Below the pieces are notes generated by a model. The model made no database searches, was not told the DNA's origin, and saw nothing but the letters and a program-made list of their open reading frames with translations. Positions 32,317 to 44,357 of a DNA stretch of 64,000 bases are shown here, in pieces. The DNA lies in assembly GCF_040869045.1 (NCBI RefSeq), contig NC_090319.1, positions 175,620,645 to 175,684,644 on the forward strand. Reading direction: 5' to 3'. The position numbers were made by a program, and so were the translations under genes. The stretch is from Eurosta solidaginis (Eukaryota; Arthropoda; Insecta; Diptera; Tephritidae). Numbering within the stretch: the first letter of the stretch is position 1; every line of letters begins with the position of its first letter.

Positions 32317-33990
32317 ATATTTAAACTTGGTTGATAGGCTATAATCAAAGTGATTCACTCCAAGATACTAGTTTTAGATAGAGCCGCCAACTTTAGAAAT
32401 GTCAAGGAAGACTTGGTTGTTAAAGGATGAAGTGTGATAATCAAATATAAATTTCAGAGGCTATTGTATAGTTCCGCAAATAAACAACAGTTGTTTGAAT
32501 GTAAGGCTAAGTGATTTTTCACACCCTTCTAATACGCACATATATCCTCAACTTAAGTATGAGGTAAGAATCATTTCTAAGGAGTGTTTTTGCCCTTAGA
32601 ATCTAAAGGATTTCGCATCACTGATTTCGCTTATTCTTTCAGCCAATCGCAATATAAATTTTTTTTCTTTTAATCGGCACCTTTTTTAGATAATTTGTTT
32701 TTTTAACAACTTGAGGACAATTTGAAAACATGTTCGACTTGGGTCATTTTATTTCAATTCATTGTTCATTATTAACTTTTTTTTAAATATGCAAATTTAT
32801 TATATAACTTTTTTTATTGTTTTGTTTTAAGAACTTGGTGACCCAATTCAAAGTCCGTGTTAAGCTGACATGGAAAGCGAACTTTCGACCATAACCGACC
32901 AATTTTCGACATGAACAATAAAAGACTGTTTGTCTTAAACGAGTAGAAAATACAATATCGCTTTGGACGCCGCCGCCGCCGCGCCGCTATTTTTGCCATT
33001 GGGCGGCGGCGTGTGAAAAACGACAAAAATCGGCGGCGGCGGCGTATATCTCTAGTAGGGACCTCATAAACACCGAATAAGTCCATAGTGTTAAAAGAAA
33101 TTTGCTCGTTGACCAAACTGAAAGTCCTATGAAAAACCAGGACCTATGTTATAAAAGAACTCCGCTCTCATGGCTAAGAGCTTTCTGGGGCTTATGCCTG
33201 ACGAGTACTTATTTGGGGGCATGCGACGCCATAAGGCAGTGCCTAGGCAGAATATCCATCGTCTGTCTACTGTCTGCTCTTTTTAATATTAAGAGTGACT
33301 TTTTTAGTCTAAGGTTGTAAGACCACGATCCCCACGCTAGGTTCCACGCCTGGCCTGCTTGGTCGAATATGTGCATCTCTGGCATTTTTTAGTCCCTCCC
33401 ATTAAAGTTGGGTGGTCTATGGCATAAGCTTGGAGGGGTGAGCCCTTTTAGCTAGTTTTTTTCATTTTCATATATTCCTTGATGCTCTTGCACCCATACT
33501 GATTAAAGTATCGTTGTAGTTGTCCACACAAGGTGGCATTCAGTGCAGACGTCGGAGTTATTCTAAAGGCTCCTGTCATGCGCATCCCTCTCTAGTTTTT
33601 TGTGGAAGGTTCGATTTTATATCGCTATCCACCAAACAAGACGTCCATAGCATAGTATAGATTTATGCAGTATAGGCTGATCTCCCCCGCCTCGGGTAGG
33701 AAAACGACATGAGCAGTTCTTCAAGATTAGGTTACAGGACTCATTCTTATGCACCATTCGAATATTATTTTAATCCGTTCCACAATCGCTCTACTCGAAA
33801 TTTGTAGCATTATAGAAAATATACCTATGATCAAGTGTAAGTGCTGTGTGCTGGCTCTTCTGTATCATTACCCGATTAGAAATGTGCGACGAGAAGCGCT
33901 TCAAGGAACTTCACTACTATGTGACCATCCCCCGGTCTCTTTCTTTATTAGTCCCTGGACTATATCTACATGCTAAACGAATCCTAGCGC
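32317..33990. other. No recognisable gene; GCC-rich microsatellite
   Basis: Only a GCC/GGC trinucleotide-rich patch at about 32965-33046 (GCCGCCGCCGCCGCGCCGC and complementary GGCGGCGGCG) stands out. Its two halves are inversely oriented and could fold. Confidence 0.6.
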
Positions 33991-33997
33991 TGCAATT

Positions 33998-34110
33998 GTA
34001 GTGTCTGACGAAAGCTTGCTATTACAATTTATGTCTGACGAAAAGTAGCAATGTCGTTTTGTGGCTAACGAAAAGTAGCAATTTCTCTTCATAGCTGACA
34101 AAAGTAGGAA
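33998..34110. repeat. Imperfect ~30-bp tandem repeat, four units
   Basis: Units start TGTCTGACGAAAG, TGTCTGACGAAAAGTAGCAAT, TGGCTAACGAAAAGTAGCAAT and TAGCTGACAAAAGTAGGAAT. Confidence 0.75.
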
Positions 34111-34368
34111 TTTTGTTTATACCTATATGACACAATTTTATTTTGTATTGGATTCCAAGCTAGAAAAATGGACGAAACTTCAAAATACAAAAACAATTTC
34201 TACCATGAGAAAGCGAGTTTGACATGTTTTTGTTTATGTTTTAAATTTTATTTTTACATTAACATATCTATATATATAAAAATCAAATTCTGTGTGTGTG
34301 TGTGTTCGCTATGGAAACATATTTCCCACACTTCAATCATCACCAAATTTTGGCTATAGGTTCCTTCG

Positions 34369-34759
34369 TGAACAGTTCACCTGGTCTTTCTTCGCTACAT
34401 CCGTAACTGGTTAAATAAAAAGGTTTATGTGGCTTTCTCTAAAACGTTATAATTCCTTCAATTTCTTTAATTATTTAATAATTATAAATTAATTTCAATA
34501 AGGATATTTTAATGTTGTTAAAACTTTAACACTTCACTTTTTACAAGTTGGTAAATTCAAAGTAAGTATACGTATTTTAAATAAATACACAAAAGGATCG
34601 CGTCCACGATTGCCGGCTAATAGTTCTTCACTGATTGTGTCGGGGACGATGGTAGTTAAAGCGTGTGCGATGGTAGTGAAAGCGCCTTTCCACTCGCCGC
34701 GCACGGCTGCGCATGGGAGTTTCGCCGCCGTCTAAATATCATTGGAGGCGGCTTAAACA
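34369..34759 (-). repeat. BEL/Pao LTR, 34-kb copy
   Basis: Minus-strand start TGTTTAAGCCGCCTCCAATG and end GAACTGTTCA. Clearly related to, but diverged from, the LTRs at 53838-54190 and 62532-62883, which share TGTTTAAGCCGCCTCC, the ATGCGCAGC block and the AGCGAAGAAAG block. The zinc-cluster ORF lies directly upstream. Confidence 0.8.
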
Positions 34760-35366
34760 TCCTGCCCGCCCTGCAGGGAGGTGCTAGTCGGCACCTTCTG
34801 CAGTTCCTGCAGGGCGCAGATGGTCGTATCTAAGGCGCGAGTGGTGTTGCGTACTTGGAATTGCGCCGTTTGTAGGCCTCTTGGGGTGCGCGCGATCGTT
34901 CGCTTGGCCGTTCCTTCCGGTTTGGGGTTGCCGTTGGTGTGTTTGTAGGGCGCGCCTTTTGGGCCCTGCAGGCGCAGGTGGGCTTCCTCTCGTTCTTCCT
35001 CTTCGTGGGTTTCGGCTTCCTCGACGGTTGGGTGTTTGGCTTCCTCTGTGCTGGTGCTTTGTGCTGCCCACGTCGACCTTTCCGTCCCTCGTGTAAGAGG
35101 GTGTGGTAGGCCAGGCCGCAAATTTTGCACGACCCTCGGGAGTCGCATTCCCCCATTGTATACGTGGGGGCTAAGAAATTGAAACCATAGCCTTGGGCCC
35201 TGGCCACTGTTGCAAGCTGCGGTGGCCGCATCGCCTTAAAGGCCAGGCTGGTCCGCAGCGCGTGGTAGCGGTGGCAGAGCCGACACTGGAGGCAATTATC
35301 GGTGTCTACCGTGGGAGCCAGTGGGCAGGCTGGTCGAGATGCTGTAGCATTAGACGTCATGCCCAC
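34751..35366 (-). pseudogene. Zinc-cluster ORF directly before a BEL LTR, 34-kb copy
   Basis: Residues about 25-95 of the frame starting at 35366 show CLQCRLCHRYHALR...GECDSRGSCKICGLAYHTLLHE, the same architecture as the cluster at 202-609. In the central knuckle, positions expected to be C, C and H read G, F and Y (YGFNFLAPTYTMGEC), so zinc binding there is probably lost. A frameshift near 34900 moves the C-terminal part (GLQTAQFQVRNTTRALD, ALQELQKV) to another frame. That frame ends GGQDV with its TAA inside the first bases of the LTR (TGTTTAA). A purine-rich GGGCGGGCAGGA just before the LTR may act as polypurine tract. The same C-terminal sequence recurs at 61740-61867. Confidence 0.65.
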
Positions 35367-35410
35367 TTATGCAATACATTTGCGGCATTGCGCATCATGA
35401 ACTTCTATGC

Positions 35411-35844
35411 CAATACATTTTTGTAATAGCATAATCATATTACAATATTATGCGACATAAATTACATTGACCTAACACAGCGGTAAGCCAACATCAATGG
35501 AATGCCGAATATGAAACCTTTGTCAGTTCACACATTACAAATTTTGCTTAGTCACTCACCCCGGTCAATACACTTGCCGATCGTCAATGTTAGTTTGCCA
35601 CCAAAATACAAATCTACATATATGCATACTATTAATACAAATCTACATTTATGCATACTATTAATACAAATCTACATATATACACACCACTAATACAAAT
35701 CTACATATATTTAGTTCGTAAGTATTAGAATAATTATGAATGTATAGGTTAAGAAATTGTGTATAAAAGGGAAAGAATTTCTTTTAATAAAATCAATCAC
35801 TATCTGACATTCAAACTCTCCTAATCTTTTATTGGAACATTTCA
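35411..35844 (+). repeat. Probable LTR of an unidentified retroelement
   Basis: Has TATAAAAGG near 35762 and AATAAAATC near 35788, and ends ATTTCA before a PBS-like TGGCGATCCTGCAAGTTC (35845-35862). The left edge (TGTAATAGC) is a guess. No second copy lies in the window. Confidence 0.4.
35605..35712 (+). repeat. 29-bp tandem repeat inside the probable LTR
   Basis: Almost four copies of AATACAAATCTACATATATG-type units, at 35605, 35634, 35663 and 35692. Confidence 0.85.
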
Positions 35845-36560
35845 TGGCGATCCTGCAAGTTCAGATCAAATCAGCACAACTGCTAAAAACGATCTGTTTG
35901 GAAAAGATCCTGCCAGTTCAATCTTTTAATTAAAAGGTTGCTGATAAAGCATCGCTAAAAAGATTTTATCGGTAAAGATCCTGCCAGTTTGAAAAAGCAG
36001 GACATTAAAGAAATCCTGCCAAATTGGCAAAACAAATATTTTGGAAGGAGCAAAGGATAAATAACGCATATGTATACCCAAATGCAAACACAAACCAAGG
36101 AATTATTTCCAAGCAAAAATCAATTTAACGCATACGCATATACGCAAACGCAATTGCAAACACAAACCACAGGAATTATGTTCAACCACCGAATGGAATG
36201 CATTAATTTCAAACAATCAACATACGAGCAATTTTGACAGGCGATCTTTACATCTTTTACAACGCATAAAAGGGTGGAATAAATCTGAGCAATTTAGCAG
36301 CAATAAACAATTCAAGTAAATCTCAAATAATAAATCTAAAAATGTTACAAGCGACAGTAAAGGCAGCCCTGCCTAAAGTGAACGGCAAATCAAAAATTTG
36401 CATAACCCCTCTGAATGCTCCTGACAAAAATAGTCATGAAGCAATAGAAAATTCTAGGACAGAGGAAAAAGGTAAAAACTTGGAACAAGAAAAATTTTAA
36501 AACCAGCCTATAACAAAAAAAAAAAAGAAAAGAATGAAGAAAAGTCACAAAGAGAACCTA
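35845..36560 (+). other. Leader-like sequence after the probable LTR
   Basis: The motif GATCCTGCCAGTT or close variants recurs four to five times within 200 bp of the PBS-like site (35849-36020). Purine-rich, K/N-coding text follows without a lasting frame. No gag or pol is found before similarity fades, so this is a truncated insertion. Confidence 0.4.
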
Positions 36561-37235
36561 TAAAAATATAAGTGAAGCGCTATATAAATTTGGTTTATTT
36601 ACGATGTTTTTTTGTGCTCTTCTTTCATAAAAAAAGTTTCTGGCACTTTTAATGTTTCTTATGGTATTAGTAAAATATATGTACATATATATACGTACTC
36701 ACCGTAGAGGTATCTGAGGTCTCGAAGACTAGTGTTTTAGATAATTTTTTCTAGTTTCCAAATAATAGCAACATGTGCCGCCAAATTGGTTAATTTATAT
36801 TCCAACAAATTTTAAAACTTCACTTTCTATTAGAGATGTCAATATTTTATAATTTCGGAACCCCGGGATTTCCGGGATATTGTATGGTAATTAATACCGG
36901 GATTTAGATATTCTTTAGATTTCAAACACTTAACCTACGAAAGTGCACAATATTATTTGGGATAACCTTTTATTCATGCATAAGGTTAAAATTAATTCAG
37001 AAATAAATAGGTTTCAAACTTCGTTGCATAATATTTTCAATTCAAATTCTTGAGAACCATTTAATCTATTGTGATCTGATAAGTCAAAGAAATTTCATAA
37101 CATCCTACTTATGTGTATGTTCTGCTTTTAATACTAAGCAACATTCAAAAAGTTTTGCTACATTCAAAAAAGTACTACTACTATAGGTTTGTACGTATTC
37201 GTATGTATATGTATGCGCGCATGTTATATTAATAT
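36561..37235. other. No recognisable gene
   Basis: AT-rich DNA with short alternating tracts only. Confidence 0.5.
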
Positions 37236-37237
37236 TA

Positions 37238-37658
37238 GGGGGACTCATGATAGCATATAAACTTATAAGGTGTAAAATTATATCCATTTACATACGCGGT
37301 TATATGAACGCACCTAATAATACTCTTGATAAACTTGATTGTTTTTCAGCTGTATTATTTCCAAAAAAATTTTTTTGATTGTTATACAAATTAAAAAATA
37401 CCAAGATTAAGTGAAAAATCAAAACTAAAACGCCTTTACTTGCTGATGTTGGAGATTTTTGATGAAAATGCCGTCTGTAATGTCTGCAAGGTTGCATTCC
37501 TTTGAGTTTACCGTGTTTACACAATGAAATGTGCGCGTAAATTTATACAAATTGTGTAAATGATTTTTCATACAAAATTTGACAGCTCGTGCGTAAACTA
37601 GATAAATGTATACGTTTACACACTTTATAAGGCATTTATACGGTTACATGAGTCCCCC
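37238..37658. mobile_element. Tc1/mariner-type MITE
   Basis: Ends GGGGGACTCATG / CATGAGTCCCCC with further inverted similarity (ATATAAACTTATAAGGTGTAAA against its near complement), flanked by TA on both sides. 421 bp and non-coding. Confidence 0.75.
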
Positions 37659-37877
37659 TATTGAATTAGGTAAGCTTTAAAAAGCGGTTTTACATTGTGG
37701 ATAAAACAAGTGTGATAACTTCTGCATAGACGTCAAAATTACAAATAGAATGGATCACCTGATTTTTTATTGATTATCGCTGTCTCATTCTGTATCTCTT
37801 TCTATCAACCGCTGAAAATAGCCGGCCTTATGCGACGCCATATTGAACACCCGTCAAAACGCTGCCAAAACGCTTAA

Positions 37878-38232
37878 AGGCTCCATTACTGATACTTAGC
37901 ATAGACTTGACTTGGCTTGCGAACTGTCACTTACAGTTCTGTTAAATTAACATTGCATGTTACTGATTACTCAAAACTTAACTTGACTTAGAAGTCTGTT
38001 GAATTTTGATTTTCTATGTAAGTTCTAAGTGACGTTTACATTTTGAGATGCCATTTGTTTGTTTCCATTTCATTTTGACATTTTGTCATACAAATTGGCA
38101 TTTATTTAAAAATAAATTTCAACGCTGATTATGATGCCAGATTTTATGCGCCAAGTGGAGTATAATCGTGGCTAAGTTGCCAAGTTTACGCCAAGTCAAG
38201 TCAAGTCTATGCTAAGTATCAGTAATGAGGGA
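37878..38232. mobile_element. MITE with possible TTAA target sites
   Basis: Inverted ends CATTACTGATACTTAGCATA and its complement, extended by ACTTGACTTGGC. TTAA lies just outside each end (37874-37877 and 38233-38236), suggesting piggyBac-type insertion. No transposase is present. Confidence 0.6.
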
Positions 38233-38559
38233 TTAAAAGTAGCCATATTGAACATCCTGTCAGGCACTTGTTTACCACAATGGCGGTTTATCCACAATGG
38301 CGGTTTTCTGACGGCACTTCCTTTTTTTTAAGAAATTTGGAGTCCCGAAAATGCTAGAATTTGTATCAAAGTTGAAGTCTCTGGATTTACATCGTTAGCA
38401 TGCGATTGTCAAATAAAAATAAAAAATGTATTCAAATAATTTTACATGCCAAGCGCACCAGTAAGAAATGAGCGCATGTATGGCAATGGTAATGGGGATT
38501 TCCTTTCTATCTTATTGTCAATATTTAACAAGTAAGGAAAGCTAAGTTCGGGTGTAACC

Positions 38560-39030
38560 GAACATTACATACTCAGCTGAGAGCTTTTGAGACAAAATAA
38601 GGGAAAATCACAATGTAGGAAAATGAACCTAGGGTAACCTTGGAATGTGTTTGTATGACATGGGTATCAAATGGAAGGTATTAATGAGTATTTTAAAAGG
38701 GAGAGGGCCATAGTTCTATAGGTGCACGCCTTTTAGAGATATCGATAAAGGTAGACCAGGGGTGACTCTAGAATGTGTTTGTACGATATGGGTATCAAAT
38801 GAAAGATGTTAATTAGTATTTTAAAAGGGAGTGGGCCTTAGTTCTATAGGCGGACACCTTTTCGAGATATCGCCATAAAGGTGGACCAGGGGTGACTCTA
38901 TAACGTGTTTGTACGATATGGATATCAAATTAAAGGTACTAATGAGGGTTTTAAAAGGGAGTGGCCCTTAGTTGTGTATGTGAAGGTGTTTTCGAGATAT
39001 CGACAAAAATGTGGACCAGGGTGACCCAGA
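38560..39030. repeat. ~129-bp tandem repeat, about three units
   Basis: GTGTTTGTA(C/T)GA(T/C)ATGGG-type blocks start at 38647, 38775 and 38905. Each is followed by ATCAAAT, TTTTAAAAGGGAG and a GAGATATCG block. The preceding GGTGTAACCGAACATTACATA and the following GAAAAAGTGGGCGTGGTC (39298) look like parts of a dispersed dipteran repeat, by impression only. Confidence 0.8.
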
Positions 39031-39429
39031 ACATCATCTGTCGGGTACCGCAAATTTATTTATATATGTAACACCACTATACTGTTCCTGCCAAGATTCC
39101 AAGGGCTTTTGATTTCGTCCTGCAGAACTTTTTCATATTCTTCTACTTAATATGGTAGGTGTGACACCCATTTTACAAAGTTTTTTCCAAAAATATGTTT
39201 TCCGTCAATAAACCAATCCAATTACCATGCTTCATCCCTTTTTTCATATTTGGTATAGAATTATGGCATTTTTTTAATTTTTCGTAATTTTCGATATCGA
39301 AAAAGTGGGCGTGGTCATAGCCGGATTTTGGCCATTTTTTATACCAAAATAAGGTGAGTTGAGATAAGTACTTAAACCAAGTTTAGTAAAGATATATCGA
39401 TATATCGATATTAAGAAAATTAGTTTTGA

Positions 39430-40150
39430 TTTGGGAATCTTTCAATCCATTTTTAACTCACTTCCCGGTGACCTAGAGACTTGAAGCTTGGCGCACAGTT
39501 CGAGGCTTGGTGACAATAAAATATACAGAAAACAAAATTTCGCTAGGTGGCGCTAAGTGAGATAACTGCAATTCCTTAAAAAACGAGGGGAATCTTGCAA
39601 TCGATTTTTGAGTAACTTCCCAGTGAGCTAGAGATATGAAACTTGAGCTGTAAGTCAGATCTCGGTAATAATGCAATATTTTATCAAAAAAATTCCGCTA
39701 GGTGGCGCATGGATGGAGATATTCGGAAAATTAATTTTGATTTGGGAATTATTCAATCCATTTTAAACTAACTTCCCGATGACCTAGAGACTTGAAACTT
39801 GGCTCTTAAGTTAGAGGCTTGGTGACAATAGAACTTATAGGAAACAAAGTTCCGCTAGGCGGCGCGCTAGTCAAGATAACTGCAAATCCTTTAAAAACGA
39901 GGGGAATCTTGCGATCAATTTTCGATTAACTTCCCGATGAGCTAGAGACATGAAACTTGGGTCGTAAGTCAGAACCAATCAAAAAAATTCCGCTAGGTGG
40001 CGTATGGATCAAGATATTGAGAAAACTAGTTTTAAATTGGGAATCTTGCAATCGATTTTTAACTAACTTCCCGGATATCTAGATACTTGAAACCTGAAAT
40101 ATAGTTTAAAACTCGGTGACAGTGCAATGTTTGATCAAAAAGTTGAGCTA
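39430..40150. repeat. ~156-bp tandem repeat with two-unit higher-order pattern
   Basis: Five units marked by CAATC(C/G)ATTTTT at about 39443, 39598, 39754, 39912 and 40049. Units 1 and 3 share CCTAGAGACTTGAA and GGCTTGGTGACAATA. Units 2 and 4 share GAGCTAGAGA(T/C)ATGAAACTTG. Each unit includes a TCCGCTAGG(T/C)GGCGC-like block. Confidence 0.8.
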
Positions 40151-40566
40151 CGTAACGCAGAGGTCGAACTATTTAGAAGACTAGGCCGTACCTAATGGCT
40201 ATCCTGCTGAGTGTTGCAGGCGTTGTAGAATTCCACGTCGTTGAAGGCCCAACTCAATGCATACTTTTAGGAGTACGCGACTTTCACCACGATTCTTTTA
40301 GACTTTCAGGCGTATGCGAATTTCACCGCGATTTTCAGCTGTGCAAATTAAGTAGCTGAAAAACGAGGTGGAATTCCTTTTTTATGATGCGAGGTGGAAT
40401 TATGTTGTTTTCGCCAGCGTTCTCTTAAATCTTGCTTTTTTGAAGAAATAAATAAAGATAAAATTTTTCACTTAGGAATTACTTAAATTACTAATCAAAG
40501 TTGCAATTGCCTTTTTGTAGGCAGTACTAAAAAATTTAAAATAAAAAGATGATAAAAAATTTTAAG

Positions 40567-41034
40567 GAACGGTCAACTATATACCACCTAACCTTAAATA
40601 AAAAGATGAAAAAAAAATTTTAAGGACTACCTTTATATAAATGGACCAGAAATAGAAGGCAATTTTTCCTTTAATACAGACATAGTCTTGTTGAGTTTTG
40701 ACTAAAAAACTTTAGCAATAGCTCTTGTAAAAGAATTTTGGGATCTAAAACTGTAAAGGTGGAGCGCAATCTTTCAATTTAAGGCAAACCATGTACTTGG
40801 GATAAACTAATTGATTATTTAAAATTTAAACACGCGCTCTACCTTTATAAATTTAAATCCCAAAATTATTTTACAAGAGCTATTTTTAAAGTTTTTTAGT
40901 CAAAATTCAACAAGACTATGTCTGTATTAAAGGAAAAAGTGCCTTCTATTTCTGGTCCATTTATATAAAGGTAGTCCTTAAAATTTTTTTTTCATCTTTT
41001 TATTTAAGGTTAGGTGCTATATAGTTGACCGTTC
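40567..41034. mobile_element. Foldback/MITE-like element with ~200-bp inverted repeats
   Basis: GAACGGTCAACTATATACCA at the left end is answered by its near complement at the right. The arms (AGGACTACCTTTATATAAAT, GACATAGTCTTGTTGA) stay complementary almost to the centre. 468 bp and non-coding. Flanking bases give no clear target duplication. Confidence 0.8.
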
Positions 41035-43773
41035 GCCAATTGAGCAATGTGTCCAAATCTGATTGTAAAAGAGACCTTTCTTCGCTGGACGCATAGAATA
41101 AAAAAAATTTACATCTTTGCAAGAGAAAAATTAATTATTATTATTAACTTATTTATTTGGGCGAAATGCAAAATTTTCTTGGTAACATATTCTTGGAAAA
41201 GACACGGCGATATATATTGTATGAGCAATAAAGTTTCCAATTGGGTATGTAGTCCAATATTGTACTTATGTCATTTAATGAAATTTTTTTATTTTATATA
41301 TTTTTTTGCTTATGTCAATAGAAAAAACATCGCATTAAGACACAGTGTAGCATTTTCAACAAACATGAGATATAAAGAAAAAATCTTATAGCCAGCTAAC
41401 GTAATTAATACTAATATAGTTACACTATTAACTATTAATAAAAAATTACGTTGGTGTCATGCGAATTTCATCCTTTTATATGCACAAACTTTTTAGTCTT
41501 GAAAACGATATAGGTCGTATCTTTTATTAAAAAAGTGGTCAATTTCGATACCATTCGCTGCCATAACTTTCTAAATTTTCAAAATTATTGCAGGGGCTTC
41601 ACAAGGCGATTTCTATTCCCATATTTAATATGTGTTCCAAATATGAGCCTAATCGGAGTACAAATACGATTTGTTTAAATATTTCGATCCATGCGCCACC
41701 TATCTGGAATTTTTGTTTTATTATTGCATTTTCATCGAGTTCTGAACCATATTCCAAATTTCAAGCTTGTAGCTTATCGGGAAGTTACTTAAATTTCGAT
41801 TACAAATTTCTGTTCGCTAAACAGAGTTAAGCTAAATAAAACCCCTTAAAAATAAAGGCTATTATTTATTATATTCTATTAGATAAATGAGTGATAATCT
41901 TAAATTATTTTCTTAACTTCAAACTTTTCACTAATATGTATATTCCATATTCAATTTTTAAGCACAAGTGAGACGAAATAAATTTTTGTCAGTGGATGTC
42001 TATTCTTCATTTTGTTTTCTAAAAAAATAGCGACAACCAATCAGCGAGCAGAAATGGCGCTGGCATGTAAACAAACCTAGTCGGACTTGGTAGCTTTCAA
42101 AATTAACATATCGCATTGTTTTGTTGAATGCATTTAAAAATACTTCTACATGCCTTCAATAAAACAAGTCAAACAAAGCTTCATTGTTTTCGTACAGGTG
42201 ACCGAAAAATATAACCAAAAATATTACTTCAAAAGTCATTTTACACGAAATTATCGCAGCTGAGTTCCTAATGGGCACAGCCGAATACTTTCCTATGCGA
42301 TGCGCTTGCCTAAGCGTTTAAAAAAAAACAATTGCGTGAAAGCGCTTATGACGTGACGACCGCTGCCCTGATGCCTTTAGGCCATTTGTACCAAACGCAA
42401 CGGGAAGCTTGGTCAATGCACAGATACATCACACCCCCAGATCTAGTGGAAAGTAACTATAAAATCTTGGTTTATTTTAAGTTATGCACACAATGCCGAA
42501 GACTTTGTAAATCGGAAAAATTGTTTTTTTTTTTAATTTCAGAGTAGATTCTTTTTTTTCTTATAATGACTTTTACTTTTGACTTATGCTTATATATGTA
42601 CATTGAAACATACTTTACAGATGTTGTTGAATTTCGATACACAGGTATTTGCTAGTAACAGTATTCCAGACTGTCCCAGATGTGACTCTTACTTCATAAA
42701 GATATCATTCACATGATCAAATAAACGAATTCAAGTTACTTGTGCATGGTGAAATAGACAAAGGTCAAAAATTACAAAATATTAAATCACTGATTAGCAT
42801 AGCTAACCAAATCAAGAAATGCTGAAATAAATGTATTGCAAAGGCAAGCTTGAATCTGCAAGTGAAATAGTCTCGCAGTCTTAAAATATATATATGGGGA
42901 AGATCAAGAAATGCCGGGCCTTTAAATAATACAATCACATTTTATGTGTTTTGGATATAAAGAGGAACACTGTGCACAACTATTTGACGTCTACCGTTTC
43001 AGGTTTTTAAACGCATTTTTCTTCACCTTCACTGCACTATAATCTACAAGAAGCACTTCATTATGTTTCTTATTTAAGTGGCAATCCATTTCTACTTAAC
43101 TTTAAAAAAAATTATGTTTATTTTTGTAGAAAATACCAAAATACAGATTTACAATATAAAATGTCAAAACATTGAGTCAGAGATACCGTCGCTATTGAAT
43201 GCGAGAACCACATTTTGGATTTATGATTGGAAATTATTTTTTTGGAAATAATATTTTTTTCCAGTTATGTTTTATGAATGTATTAACTCATTTATTCGTG
43301 TTTCTTATTTATTTCAATCAGAACTGAAGCATTTAATATTTAATTTCATTGATTTCGGTCAAAATTCCCCGAATAAAACTTTTTAGAATCAAGCAAAATG
43401 TTTTAAATGAAATATGGCAGCCCGGTTATTTATAACTATTTTGGCACCTTCAAACCAATCACACGTATGTTAGCCATCAAAAATACCAAACTATCAACCC
43501 TGAAAGCGGATATTTGAATGGAAGTGAATGAAAAAGTGAATGCAGTCAACAAATTTTGCAATCACTCGTGAGTGGGAGTGCTCTCGATGCATTCACAATC
43601 ACGCTGAATGTTTTTTTTTTACAGTCATGCAATCACTAACGGAATTTTTGAATGGAAAAAATGAAATCGCATTCAAACTTGGCTTATATATTTGAAATCA
43701 CCCAATCATATTTGTAAAATGAATCAACCTTGATTTATAACTGTATTGATTGAATCATTTGACAGCTCTGCCA
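41035..43773. other. Long stretch without recognisable genes
   Basis: AT-rich. I find no conserved domain, no RNA gene and no convincing terminal repeats. Frames at 41047-41391 and 41588-41830 look random. Confidence 0.5.
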
Positions 43774-43979
43774 CCAACTCATTAGGGTTGTCCCAATATT
43801 GATAAATATTTTTACGGTAATCGATTGATTTCAATAAACCTCTACCCCTTATGAACTAGTGTAGATAATAATTGAATAATTTCCGAAATATATACATTTA
43901 TTCAAAATCATTATATTAACCAAAGTATATCTATCTAAAAAGGCTTATTGACCCGATAAAAGGAATAAATCTTTATACA

Positions 43980-44357
43980 GTTTAACAAAGGCAACTTCAA
44001 AAAACTGATCTACAGTCACTTCTCTGCTTGTCATAATATTTTTAGGAGTGACTTAACTTCAATCTGTAATGTTTGTCATACACATTTTAATCTTAACATA
44101 ATTATAATTATATTATATTATTACTTTATTTTATTTTATGAAATTTTATTTTATTTTTAATTATTTATTTTATCGGTCCTAGCAAGCCAAGATTAGTGGG
44201 GTTGCTGATTTTCATTACTTTGATGTATCCGATATCTCTATTTTATTGTTTCCCCAAGCATTTATATTTTGATACTTTTGCTGTTGTACTATAAATGGCT
44301 AATTCTTATTGTACTAATGTTTAACTACTAAATAAATATACATATACATATACATAC
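43980..44357. other. ~378-bp segment present only in the left arm
   Basis: Interrupts an otherwise continuous match between the arms (CTTTATAC before, ATTTAGTG after). AT-rich with no coding signal. An insertion in one arm or a deletion from the other are equally possible. Confidence 0.6.

Noticed and set aside
34881..35426. Plus-strand frames opposite the 34-kb zinc-cluster ORF
   Set aside because: The minus-strand frame carries the Cys/His pattern shared with two other loci; the plus-strand frames are shadows.
41047..41391. 114-codon hydrophobic frame as a membrane protein
   Set aside because: Composition follows local AT-richness (Ile/Phe/Tyr), with no start or splice context and no family resemblance.
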